From contig NC_079908.1 in the NCBI RefSeq assembly GCF_024868665.1, positions 3,560,475 to 3,624,474 of the forward strand: a DNA stretch of 64,000 nt, given 5' to 3'. Position 1 is the first letter of the stretch, and each line of letters opens with the position of its first letter. Origin of the DNA: Triplophysa rosa. Taxonomy: Eukaryota > Chordata > Actinopteri > Cypriniformes > Nemacheilidae. The position numbers and the translations under genes were made by a program. Below the pieces are notes generated by a model that did not search any database, was not told the DNA's origin, and saw only the letters and a program-made list of their open reading frames with translations. Below, in pieces: positions 1 through 11,042 of the stretch.

Positions 1-469
1 GTACCGTTACTTGTAGTAAATATTATTTTAGAATAAAGCTAACTTAAGACACCAATCTAAATTGTTCGGTAATCAATTTAGTACTATTTTGACAATACTA
101 TGTTTAGTGTAGGACATGCATGAGGACCACATGAACTTGAGGGTGTTGGCCTGTTTTGTCTGAATAACATGGTAGTTAAACTGATGTTTATATGTAGCCT
201 ACAAAGCATCCTAATGCCCCGTTCATTTCTAATACACATTTGACTAATAATGTTGCATCAAATATATTAATATTGTTACCTGAGAACGTGGTGGATCCAT
301 CTCGCTTCGTTGAAAACGTCGAGTCACTTTCAACCAATAAGATGCCATGTAAAAGGTCGCGTTTTCATTGGCCCGCCGTGGAAGCCTATCCCTGATTGGT
401 TGACTACTTTTGACAGCCTATAATGCCTGGAACACACAGGAGGACCTCTCGAGAGCAAGAGTACCAAAA
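1..469. other. Non-coding sequence left of the assembly gap
   Basis: No gene, tRNA or recognised repeat end is visible. It is AT-rich up to about 280 and somewhat more CpG-rich from 290 to 430. Open frames that run into the gap consist mainly of unknown residues and are not evidence of coding. Confidence 0.5.
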
Positions 470-1008
470 NNNNNNNNNNNNNNNNNNNNNNNNNNNNNNN
501 NNNNNNNNNNNNNNNNNNNNNNNNNNNNNNNNNNNNNNNNNNNNNNNNNNNNNNNNNNNNNNNNNNNNNNNNNNNNNNNNNNNNNNNNNNNNNNNNNNNN
601 NNNNNNNNNNNNNNNNNNNNNNNNNNNNNNNNNNNNNNNNNNNNNNNNNNNNNNNNNNNNNNNNNNNNNNNNNNNNNNNNNNNNNNNNNNNNNNNNNNNN
701 NNNNNNNNNNNNNNNNNNNNNNNNNNNNNNNNNNNNNNNNNNNNNNNNNNNNNNNNNNNNNNNNNNNNNNNNNNNNNNNNNNNNNNNNNNNNNNNNNNNN
801 NNNNNNNNNNNNNNNNNNNNNNNNNNNNNNNNNNNNNNNNNNNNNNNNNNNNNNNNNNNNNNNNNNNNNNNNNNNNNNNNNNNNNNNNNNNNNNNNNNNN
901 NNNNNNNNNNNNNNNNNNNNNNNNNNNNNNNNNNNNNNNNNNNNNNNNNNNNNNNNNNNNNNNNNNNNNNNNNNNNNNNNNNNNNNNNNNNNNNNNNNNN
1001 NNNNNNNN
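470..1008. other. Assembly gap (539 Ns)
   Basis: An unbroken run of N. The flanks show no matching repeat ends, so the size may be an estimate. Confidence 0.99.
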
Positions 1009-1493
1009 GATTCGTGGACGCACGGAACGCATTTTGAGTGCGCACACGCTCACTGAGCGAGAGGAGAGAAAATTCATAAGAGAGCAGCGTATAGTTGAAA
1101 GCGCGCGTCCAGTTTTGTGCACGAGCAAAGGAAATCGGCGTGCGAGCGGAGAGATTCGCGCGCTCGTATGACAAGAATGCGCTCTCGCCTTGTAATAATG
1201 CGCTCGCGACATTTGTCATTATAATAACGCCATAGACAGTGACAATGCTCGTTGCCACAAGTGCAACAAAACCTTTGCTTGTAAGGATGGAACACATGTA
1301 ATCTGTCAAAAGTGCATCATGTACAGACCGAGAGATGCGCTGTTTTTGACTGCTTAGCCCAATCTAGTTCATCTCTTGATAACCCAAGGATTAAGGAAGA
1401 ATTTATGAAAAATATAATTTATTTTGTTGCAAATTGTTTATTTTATTTATTTAGAATTATTTATTGTTAATTATGTTAATTCAAATAAAGCAA
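1009..1493. other. Unclassified sequence right of the gap
   Basis: CpG-containing sequence to about 1320, then AT-rich. Style and composition (many gcgc and ctcgc words) resemble the interior of fish hAT elements, but no terminal repeat is visible, possibly because it lies in the gap. No gene seen. Confidence 0.3.
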
Positions 1494-1842
1494 TGTGCTT
1501 CTCTCTCCTTTATCCTAAATGTGTGCTCTCACGGAGCGTGTGTGTGTGTGTGTGTGTGTGTTTGTGTGCGTACTTGTCTGTGTACGTACGTGTGTGTGTG
1601 TGTGCGTGCGCATCCGTGTGTGTGTGTGTCTCTCTATGTCTATGTGTGTTAGTACGTGTGCATATTGTGTGTGTGGAGTGTTTTGTATGTGGGTATGTCT
1701 GTCTTCTGTGTTTTCAACCTTTTCTTGTTTCTGCAGGTACAACTTTAATTATTTTGCTTATAATCAATATGTCTCATGTACAGCTGCTTTGTAACAATGA
1801 AAATTGTAAAAGCGCTATATAAATAAAGTTGAGTTGAGTTGA
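1494..1842 (+). mobile_element. 5'-truncated L2-type LINE, 3' UTR only
   Basis: Shares with three other places in the window (about 6180-6484 plus strand, 7333-7680 minus strand, 62227-62452 minus strand) the order gtgcttctctctccttta, a (GT)n-rich block, the acceptor-like tttcttgtttctgcag, then aaagcgctatataaataaag and a tail of TTGAG pentamers. The tail marks the LINE 3' end. Sequence before 1494 is unrelated to the other copies, so truncation is here. Open frames across the GT block are low-complexity artefacts. Confidence 0.85.
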
Positions 1843-3540
1843 GAGTTGAGATGGCGTAACCTGACTAACCAGAGTACTGATCTTGTTACACAGCATCAGA
1901 AATGTTGTTACGCTCATTCTTAAATGCCTGAGCAAAGTAGTCAAAGTTTTTCTGTAATTGCCTCTTAGAACTGTCACGACTACGTTTCCCTAACAGCAGG
2001 CATCCCCAAAAGCAGCGCATTTATTGTGTTTCGTAATCGTCTGCTTGCGCAAGTATTATTATATATGAAAATTATTATATTCAGTGGCTTCTCTTACTTT
2101 TCTTACTGATATTTAGTGGCAGTTTATTAGGAAGTGCATTTACACCTGGTCACACGCTCCGTGTGTTAACATATGTATAGCATATTTTTCTTTCATCATA
2201 CAGAAAAATATAAAAACATGCATTTAATAGTTATTTAAAAACGCATTATTAAATTATTATAAAAAAATATTATTCATATTATTTAAATTTTTAACTATCG
2301 GTTAACGGTTAAACGGTCAATATGAGCATCCCTAATGTCCAATGATGCTTGAAATCATCCTGTTCAACTTGTTCTTTACCACCAATGCAACCAGATGATG
2401 AGATAAATTCTGTGTGTTGCAATCTAAAGGAAAGAATTACATGCCGCTGGGCAGAAAAAGGAAACGGTTACATAGTTTGAGTAAGAGAGTAGAAAAAACG
2501 GAAGTGAAAGCGAGTTTTGATTTTACTGCAGATAAACAGTGTCTGGATCAGTTATAGGAAGAAACACACGGCTTGTTTTAGTAAGATATAAAACTATTTT
2601 ATGCTGGTTGTTTCTGAGTTTGGTTTTTATCTCATGAACAGCTGGATAAACTGCACCTGCTGGTTAATGCTGTGCACCATACTGATCTTATACACACAAA
2701 CATAGTGCGATCACATCATTTAACCCTTAATGAGGAACAAACAGAAGAGAATTAAAATAAAAGTATTTGTGCTAAAATAATTATGTGTTCTAACACATGA
2801 ACGATTGTAAAATAAATACTGTAATGGTTCACACTTATTTTTTCTGACAATGTAAAAGGCTGTTTTTTTTTAAAACGATGTGGTAATGTAACTTTGTAAT
2901 AAAACTTACACACGCACGCACGCACGCACGCACGCACACACTTACATTTGCCATCCCAAATGTAAATCATACATTTGGGATGGCATAAGGGTGACACTAC
3001 GACTTGAATATAATAAAGACCATAATACTGCCCAGCAATGTAAAAATATCAAGTCAACCTAAAAAAACAGACAGGGATGGTAAACATTAAGATACTTCTA
3101 TTCATAACAGCTGTTATATTGGTACAGTTATTGCAATAACAACACAAACAATGTTATTCAATGTGTTTTTGCTTTTGTTTCATTGTTTCTTTTTGGCCAT
3201 TATTTACATATACCCACAACGCTGGCTTTAACATTTGCCAGTTAACAATAAAACTTGTTCAAAAGACTTGGGTTTATTGACACAAACTGGAACCACGGAG
3301 TTACTGCGACAGGTCTAAGCACAAGTTGAATTCAGCCGAACTTGGTGTTGTGACATCACACTGTTCCTGGGGCTGGGCCGTGTGCAACAAGAGCTGTGAG
3401 AGAGCAATGAGGAAATCTACATCTGTTTGCTCCAGTGCACTACGGAAAACCTTGCCTGGAGCAAAAGAAAATTCTTTCTCTAGCTATTTAATAGCAGATA
3501 AACGGTTTACGTTTGGGTATGAACCATGAAGGCCCATCCC
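1843..3540. other. AT-rich non-coding stretch with a microsatellite and a small hairpin
   Basis: No gene is supported. It contains an (ACGC)n microsatellite at about 2909-2940 and, directly after it, a perfect 16-bp inverted repeat (2949-2964 and 2970-2985, 5-nt loop). Confidence 0.55.
2949..2985. repeat. Small perfect hairpin beside an ACGC microsatellite
   Basis: Arms tgccatcccaaatgta and tacatttgggatggca are exact reverse complements around a 5-nt loop. Probably a MITE tip or local template-switch product; no function is implied. Confidence 0.8.
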
Positions 3541-4097
3541 TAAGGCCACGTTCACACGATGAAAAACGGCAAAGTTTTTCCTTCGCGTTTTTGAAAAGTT
3601 TCACGTACACAGGACAGCGTTATCAAAACTGTCTGCATTTACACGGATCCAGGAAAACGGATAAAAACGCTGTAGTATGCATACCAGGCCAGTGGAGGGC
3701 GATGTTGTTGTGTAAAGAAACAGGACGCACAGTTATAAGGCAAAAGTGACTTTTAATACCGGTGGTCAACGTATGTGTGTTTAAAGTCTGGCGAATGTAA
3801 ATAGTGTGTCCACGCTGGTCTTATTGGTGCAGCAAATCCACATTTTGCTGGGGAAACATTAATACATAGTCGAGCAGCGAGAGCTCACAGTAAGGGAAGC
3901 CGCCATATTGTTTTGACTATACTCGCGCTCGCGTGACGTCATCGTTTTCAGAACGTTCCGTCTTGCAGTTTACATGGAAACGAAAAAGGCGGTGTTTTCA
4001 AGTCCCCCAAAACGCTGTTTCCGTCTAAACGAACGGCCAAGACGCATACATTTTTTTGCGTTTCAGTTGAAAACGGTCTCGTGTAAACGGCCCCTAA
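3541..4097. mobile_element. Non-autonomous DNA transposon with imperfect terminal inverted repeats
   Basis: The left end (aggccacgttcacacga) and the reverse complement of the right end (ggggccgtttacacgag) form an imperfect terminal inverted repeat. The interior is rich in aaaacg/cgtttt words, also in inverted order, and carries a CpG-rich gcgtgacgtcatcg stretch near 3930-3945. No transposase frame is present. Superfamily not determined. Confidence 0.6.
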
Positions 4098-5264
4098 ATC
4101 TGAGCATATAACCAAAGGGTAAACTGACAGATGGCAAAACATTAGATGTAGAAACCACATACTGAACAAAAGGAAAGTTTGTTTTGTAAACTCTGGATGT
4201 GTGTTGACATGTGCAGGGGACAACAAAGAGCTAGGAACAGGTTCTTCGTCTTGAAATAAATCTGTTTATTTGTATTAGGGCTGAAACGATTCCTCGAGTA
4301 ACTCGAGTAATTCGAATACAAAAAATAATCGAGGCAAATTTAGTTGCCTCGAAGCTTCGTTAAATCCATTTAACTACAGTACACATGGAGCACTGCGTTT
4401 CCCCACGGACCGTTATTACTGACGCACAGCCCACTAAACTCTGTTCATGTTACAGGGCTCTCAAGTCTCACGCATTCCCCGTGAGTCACACGCATTTTAA
4501 TCTGTTCACACGCTCACACGTGTTTCTCATGCTGATAAATAACTGATAGCTTATTGAAATGGTGAACTGCTATTTTACTTAGTTTTAGTCTATTTTGCGA
4601 GTGAAACTTGTTTTCCGGCTGCATTGAGTCCATCAAACTAGATGCGGACTTATGGATGCCGAATCCTGTTATTTACACGTCATGTGGCTGGTCTGCGTGT
4701 CTGAGTGAATGAACTAAACAGTTTAACGTGCTACACGCGTGATGCTCATAAATTTGTCTGCGTCTGCACTGAATGAGGACATGAACTTCACCTCCAGAGT
4801 TGCTCTGAGAGTTTATTTCACGAACATGTTATTGTTTGAGTGAAGGAACAGACATACTAAAAAATAAGCGTCTTCCGACAACCTGCCAAAATAAAAGTCA
4901 TAGGCTATATATTACTATTTAATAGTAAAAAAAAAGAAACTAAAACTAATTTATATAAACTAAATGCATCATGCATAAGCTCAAGTTAGTTGATTACCTT
5001 TGAAATTATTCTTTCTATTTTTATTCATGTTTCTTATTTTTACAGTATATTTGTATTATATTGCTTTTTGAATTTAATATGGCAATGGAATGTACTAAAT
5101 GGGTTTAGCAATTTCAGCAATAAAAACTTTAATTGTTCTAAAAAGGAAACAAATTAGTTGTTTTACTCATTTTAAGAGACCCATCTTATTTTCTCTTGTA
5201 TATTTAGTATTACTCTTTAATAAAGAAAAAGTACTTATTATCCGAATACCCGATTAATCGATGG

Positions 5265-6484
5265 TAATTACCTATAAAGCATCGCGTTAACTTTAAAATC
5301 TTGCTTATTACCTATAAAGCCTTACATGGTTTAGCTCCTCAGTACTTGAATGAACTCCTTTTGTATTACAGTCCTTCACGTGCATTACGCTCTCAGGCGT
5401 CCTGTCAGTTGGTAATACCTAGAATTTCAAAATCAAGTGCAGGTGGTAGATCCTTTTCCTATCTAGCGCCTAAACTTTGGAATAGTCTTCCCTGCACTGT
5501 CCGGGAGGCAGACACACTCTGTCAGTTTAAATCTAGACTAAAGACGCATCTTTTTAATCTTGCATACACTACTCTTCCATAATATAAATCTTCAGAGGGT
5601 TTAGGCTGCATTAGTTAGATCAACCGGAACCAAAAACACAACTGATGTACTTGTTGCATCAAAGAGTACAGAACAGTACTCTACTCTCAGCCAGTCTTGT
5701 CTCATTGTTCCAAGGTTACCACAGCGAGCAGGATGCAGTTCATGGCCTGACCTGATGGTAGAGCGGAGAATGGGAAGTGGGGACCTGACAAGAGCTGAGA
5801 TGATAGAGCTGGATAAAGAAGGACGCGGTCTCTTGACATGTCTTCACCACAAAACTTCAAATGCTATTAGATTATTAATGATAATCTTAAACTATAATTT
5901 ATTTTATTATTAAGTTTATTTATTTTATTTAGCCTTGTTGTGCAAGTTCTCTGGAGCTTGTGCAGAGGCAGCAGCTTTTGCCAGAGGGGAACTGGAATCC
6001 CCTGGTTGGGCCTGGGTTCTCCTGAGGTTTTTTTTCTCGATTAGAGTTTTGGGTTCCTCGCCACCGTTTGCATACTGTTTTTGCACTATCTGCCTGACCG
6101 GGGGGGCTGCTTTAGAATCTTAAAGTTTTACTTAATTAATATTGCATATAGGAATTTATTATCTGTTATATTTGACCTGTGCTTCTCTCTCCTTTATCCT
6201 AAATGTGTGCTCTCACTGAGCGTGTGTGTGTGTGCGTACTTGTCTGTGTACGTACGTGTGTGTGTGTGTGTGTCTGTGTGTCTGTGTGTGTTGGTGTGTG
6301 TGCGTGTTGTGTGTGTGGAGTGTTTTGTGTGTGGGTGTGTCTGTCTTCTGTGTTTTCAACCTTTTCTTGTTTTTGCAGGTACAACTTTGATTGTTTTGCT
6401 TGTAGTCAATGTGTCTCATGTACAGCTGCTTTGTAACAATGAAAATTGTAAAAGCGCTATATAAATAAAGTTGAGTTGAGTTGA
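5265..6484 (+). mobile_element. 5'-truncated L2-type LINE inserted in the hAT element
   Basis: It begins inside the C-terminal part of ORF2, continues through a 3' UTR with a GT-rich block and ends in TTGAG repeats. It is flanked by gatgg at 5260-5264 and 6485-6489, a short probable target duplication. Just inside the left edge the 14-mer attacctataaagc occurs twice (about 5269-5282 and 5307-5320), which suggests a small rearrangement during 5' truncation. Confidence 0.85.
5286..5582 (+). pseudogene. C-terminal remnant of L2-type LINE ORF2
   Basis: The frame encodes about 98 residues ending in a stop at 5582. The end of L2-clade ORF2 proteins is recognisable: YKALHGLAPQYLNELL, then a PSRALRS block, AGGRSFSYLAPKLWNSLP and FKSRLKTHLF. 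This is the tail after the reverse transcriptase domain; the endonuclease and reverse transcriptase are missing, so the fragment is dead on arrival. The frame opens at the insertion edge without a start codon. Confidence 0.8.
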
Positions 6485-6814
6485 GATGGAAAAATCAGTA
6501 GAATACTCGATTAGTAAAAGAATCGATAGCTGCAGCCCTAATTTGTATACCTTTTTATTGCACAACTCTCTAATGTGATTGGAGAGTTGAGACATTCCAG
6601 ATAACAAACGCCTAAACTGGATAAAACAGGGTCATCCAGGTACTGCATTTTATATATGTAAGTAGATGTAGGCTATGACATGTCAAGGTGTGATAGGGGT
6701 ATTCTACAATGTGAAATGGCACAGTTAAAGTAAACTAAAATGTACTAATATTATGCATTTTATTTTACGGGTTTAAAAGAACAAAAAGTGTTCTACTTAA
6801 GAATGTGGTCAGCC

Positions 6815-7018
6815 ACAAAAACATCCCCCATTTACTGCCATAGGGAAAATAAATACTATAGGAGTCAATGGGGGATGAGATCTGTTTGATTATGGACATT
6901 CTTTCTAAATATCTTCCTTTGTGTTTAGCAGAACAAATACATTTATTCAGGTTTGGAGCAACTTGAGGGTGAGTAAATGATGACAGAATTTTCATTTTTG
7001 GGTGAATTATCCCTTTAA
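6815..7018. mobile_element. TTAA-type MITE family, partial copy 1
   Basis: The right arm (gagggtgagtaaatgatgacagaattttc, then ttgggtgaattatccctttaa) matches the right arms at 33480-33546, 38430-38491 and 46950-47002. The left arm is not recognisable. The start is approximate. Confidence 0.65.
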
Positions 7019-7229
7019 ATATAATGAAATGCATCACATTTTACTGAAACAGTTACTCTTTTATGACAGGCATGTTCGATTTCAGGTTAGTCAACCTTTT
7101 AATTTAATAATCTTTAATAGTTTCTGAATAAATTTAGCTATTGCCAAATGAATTTCCATGGTGTTCATAGAACAAGCAAGATCATTCTAATAAATAATAT
7201 CTAATATCAGCAGTCTCCTGGTGAGCAAG

Positions 7230-7320
7230 CCAACACGGCCCTGTGGCGAGGAACCCAAACTCCAATGATAAATAAATGGAGAAGAAATCCTGTCTCAGTT
7301 GGGAGGGCCAGGTCTCCTCT
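7230..7320. repeat. Older LINE 3' UTR relic
   Basis: The words gtggcgaggaacccaaactcc and ggagggccaggtctcctctga resemble the LINE 3' UTR block at 7790-7850. It lies next to, but is more diverged than, the copy starting at 7333. Confidence 0.4.
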
Positions 7321-7332
7321 GACGTGTCACAG

Positions 7333-8409
7333 CTCAACTCAACTCAACTTTATTTATAAAGCGCTTTTACAATTTTCATTGTTACAAAGCAGCTGTACAT
7401 GAGACATATTGACTATAAGCAAAATAATTAAAGTTGTACCTGCAAAAACAAGAAAAGGTTGAAAACACAGAAGACAGACATACCCACATACAAAACACTC
7501 CACACACTCAATATGCACACGTACTAACACACATAGACATAGAGACACACACACACACACGGATGCGCACGCACACACACACAACACACACACACACACG
7601 TACGTACACAGACAAGTACGCACACACACACACACTCACTGAGAGCACACATTTAGGATAAAGGAGAGAGAAGCACAGGTCAAATATAACAGATAATAAA
7701 TTCCTATATGCAATATTAATTAAGTAAAACTTTAAAATTCTAAAGCAGCCCCCCCGGTCAGGCAGATAGTGCAAAAACAGTATGCAAACGGTGGCGAGGA
7801 ACCCAAAACTCTAATCGAGAAAAAAAACCTCAGGAGAACCCAGGCCCAACCAGGGGATTCCAGTTCCCCTCTGGCAAAAGCTGCTGCCTCTGCACAAGCT
7901 CCAGAGAACTTGCACAACAAGGCTAAATAAAATAAATAAACTTAATAATAAAATAAATTATAGTTTAAGATTATCATTAATAATCTAATAGCATTTGAAG
8001 TTTTGTGGTGAAGACATGTCAAGAGACCGCGTCCTTCTTTATCCAGCTCTATCATCTCAGCTCTTGTCAGGTCCCCACTTCCCATTCTCCGCTCTACCAT
8101 CAGGTCAGGCCATGAACTGCATCCTGCTCGCTGTGGTAACCTTGGAACAATGAGACAAGACTGGCTGAGAGTAGAGTACTGTTCTGTACTCTTTGATGCA
8201 ACAAGTACATCAGTTGTGTTTTTGGTTCCGGTTGATCTAACTAATGCAGCCTAAACCCTCTGAAGATTTATATTATGGAAGAGTAGTGTATGCAAGATTA
8301 AAAAAATGCGTCTTTAGTCTAGATTTAAACTGACAGAGTGTTTCTGCCTCCCGGACAGTGCAGGGAAGACTATTCCAAAGTTTAGGCGCTAGATAGGAAA
8401 AGGATCTAC
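7333..8409 (-). mobile_element. 5'-truncated L2-type LINE, inverted relative to the 5.3-6.5 kb copy
   Basis: Reading on the minus strand it matches 5461-6484 almost throughout: the ORF2 C-terminus, stop, 3' UTR, GT block and TTGAG tail (ctcaactcaactcaac at 7333). cacag occurs at 7328-7332 and 8410-8414, a plausible short target duplication. Within the coding part the end of ORF2 (APKLWNSLP and FKSRLKTH motifs) is still readable on the minus strand, roughly 8275-8409. Confidence 0.85.
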
Positions 8410-8587
8410 CACAGCTGCACTCAGTGACTTTGATTAAAAGAGCGATTAAGAGAGCTTATTTAGTTGTGATTTAGGAAATTTCATTTGTTGAAACCGTTTA
8501 GGTGTCATTTTGTCTTATTTTGGGATCGATATCAGACAACAGAGTCCAGGGTTTTTCCTGCATAGAGAAATTGGAGGCGGCCGCCTC

Positions 8588-9473
8588 CGTCAAATGTCGT
8601 GTCGCCTCAGGCTCTCGCCAAAATTTTTCACAAGAAATGCTGCATGCATTTAACAGACTGTCATTTGTAACTGCAGTTGTGACACTACGCCACTGTGGAG
8701 GCGCTGTTTCGTTATCAGCACACTGAGGCGCGTTTAATTTCTTGATATTTCTTAAATTAACATGATGTACATCATTGTAATGTCTTTAGCTGTGCAGTTG
8801 GATCGTTGAATCAGCGTATACTGTACACAGAGAGTTCGCCAGTATGAATGCACATTGAGTTCAGAACGACACCAAACAGAAATGTTTTATTCAACCAAAC
8901 AGAAATGTTTTTTTAATCAAATAAAGCTTTTTTATCATTTCAACTAACTTTTTAGCCCACAATAGCCAACTGAGTTAACCAGTCTTACTAAATGAGCAAA
9001 GATCATTCACATCTTGCATTCTCTGTGGTTCACTTTAAATGATTCAATGATCTCTTATATTTGTTAGTGACTGAAAAGTTCGATAGTTTAAATGAATCTG
9101 TTCAAATGAGTCATTCGTGTGCGAGTCGTTGTGAACACAATGTGCATTCATACTGGCGAACTCGCTGTGTAAAGTATACGCTGATTCAACGATCCTACTG
9201 CACAGCTAAAGACATTACAATGATGTACGTCATGTTAATTTAAGAAATTTCAAATTACAAGTACTTGGATGAAAAACAAACAGCCGTGAAACAGAGCTAG
9301 CTCTTGTTCTGCAACTCTTTTTAGCACCTTAGTGTGCTGATAATGAAACAGCGCCTCTACTGTGGCGTTATGCCGCAACTGCAGTTACAAATGACAGTCT
9401 GTTAAATGCACGCAGCATTTCTTGTTAAGACACCAGACATAATTTTGAGCCTGAGGCGGCACGACATTTGACG
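8588..9473. repeat. Imperfect long inverted repeat (fold-back element)
   Basis: The left arm, about 8588-8875, pairs with the right arm, about 9118-9473: shared words include gtcaaatgtcgtg, tttaacagactgtcatttgtaactg, gaggcgctgttt and atgtctttagctgtgca. The roughly 240-bp centre holds a tandem caaacagaaatgttttt. hAT-like tips lie outside it (cagggtttttcctgc at 8547, gttgagccctg ending at 10011), but their 8-bp flanks do not match, so the outer limits are uncertain. Confidence 0.65.
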
Positions 9474-10546
9474 GACATTTTTACTACAGTTTATCAATTT
9501 ACTACAAGGGTACTACAATTTCCTTTGGTAAATACTAAAGTATTTTTTCGTCTGAGTGTTGAAGTTAACGGGACGTTTATTTTGACGGGTAGTCGGGAAG
9601 ACGCTTGAGTTTTAGTGTGTTTGACGATAGCTTCACTCAAACAGTAAAATGTTCGTAAAATAAACTCTCAGAGAAATTCTGGAGATGGAGTTTGTGTTAT
9701 GTCCTCATACAGTGCACACGCAGATAAATCCTGGACCATCACTCGTGTAGTATGTTAATCTGTGCACATCATTCACTCAGACACGCAGAACAGCCAGATG
9801 ACCTCTCATTGATTATTGTCACACACAAACAAGCACAACCAAGACAACGCAGTTCACACAAACAAACAAGCTTTGCAACTATTTTTAATTTTTTCGCAGC
9901 ACTGTTATTATTTGTTTCTAGTTACTTGTCCGGTCGGACAAGTAAAATTCTCTCTCACTTGCCCATACAAAACATTCACTTTTCCCGGACAAGCGTTAAT
10001 GTTGAGCCCTGATGTAGATGACTAAAAATGTCCTTGCTCCATACCACCTGAATGTCATGTCCATCTGCCTTTTTTGGAGTCAACACCTGCATGGAAATGG
10101 ATCGGTACATGTAAAAAATCAATGATCAAAGTTTCATGCATAGAGACGTTACCTTTAGTATAAGCCTATCTTTTGGCTTCCTGCCTACATTCTAAACACA
10201 CTCGGCAAACAGAGTCTCTTTCTATGATATCCGATCAACTGAGCTGAGCTTTTCCAAAGTCTCTCCAAGCATTTGATCAGACAATGCATTATTATTTTCC
10301 AATATCCTTTTTGCTTTTCTCATAATGGGGCTGTCATTTTGTGATGTACAATATACTTTTGTGGTACAATGTAATGGGGCCCTAATATTGAATATTTTTC
10401 TTGAATTTCTTACATATTTTCTATTTTTCCTAAACATAAAATGACAAAATCAGTTATGAAATTTGTAATTTCAAAGCTAATCTTTGAAAAGGAAAAAATT
10501 GTAATTTCCGACTAACATGTCTACCTAATTATACTAAACATCTTGG

Positions 10547-10807
10547 CCCGGTTTCATAGACAAGGCTTAGCTTAAGCCAGGACTATGCCTTAGTTAAATT
10601 ACGATATTAAAGTTTCTTTTATTAAAATACCTTAGATAAAAACATTACTGGTGTGCATCTTGAGACAAAACAATGGCAATTACATTTTTACAAATTACAA
10701 TTACAAATTTAAGCGAATTAAAGATATGTCAGGGCAATTTATTTTCAGACAGCTCAAACATTCATTTTAGTCTGATACTAGTCCTAAGCCTTGTCTGTAA
10801 AATAGGG
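10547..10807. mobile_element. MITE with 23-bp imperfect terminal inverted repeats
   Basis: Left end cccggtttcatagacaaggc and the reverse complement of the right end (ccctattttacagacaaggc) agree at most positions and both continue into ctta. The interior is AT-rich without coding. Superfamily not determined. Confidence 0.65.
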
Positions 10808-11042
10808 CACTTACCTTTTAAGAACTTCTTATAAACATAATTTTAAAATCAATTAAAAAAATAATTCCTAATTTTAAGCACAATCCTTTAAGAAATTTAA
10901 TGATTTAGGAAAACTTATTTAGACTTTAAAAAGAATTTCCTTAAAGCATGCTTACAGACTGTGCGATTTCACTGATCTTATAATATCATGACAGGTCACA
11001 CTGCGCGACATGGATCTAATAAACTTGAGAATGACATGCATG

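Larger units (their letters stand above)
4276..6540. mobile_element. hAT-type element with perfect 8-bp target duplication, split by a LINE
   Basis: The ends are TAGGGCTGAAACGATT and AATCGATAGCTGCAGCCCTA (inverted repeats) and are flanked by atttgtat at 4268-4275 and again at 6541-6548, an exact 8-bp duplication as made by hAT transposases. About 1.2 kb of the length is a later LINE insertion (5265-6484); without it the element is about 1.05 kb. No transposase frame remains, so it is non-autonomous. Confidence 0.85.

Noticed and set aside
404..1309. Long open frames on both strands across 404-1309
   Set aside because: They run through the assembly gap; most residues are unknown and the known ends have no domain.
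1424..1822. Open frames rich in Val-Cys or His-Thr (also at 6081-6464, 7354-7774, 62182-62520)
   Set aside because: They are translations of the GT microsatellite in LINE 3' UTRs.
8547..10011. Single hAT element from cagggtttttcctgc to gttgagccctg
   Set aside because: The 8-bp flanks do not match and the two tips look like ends of different families.
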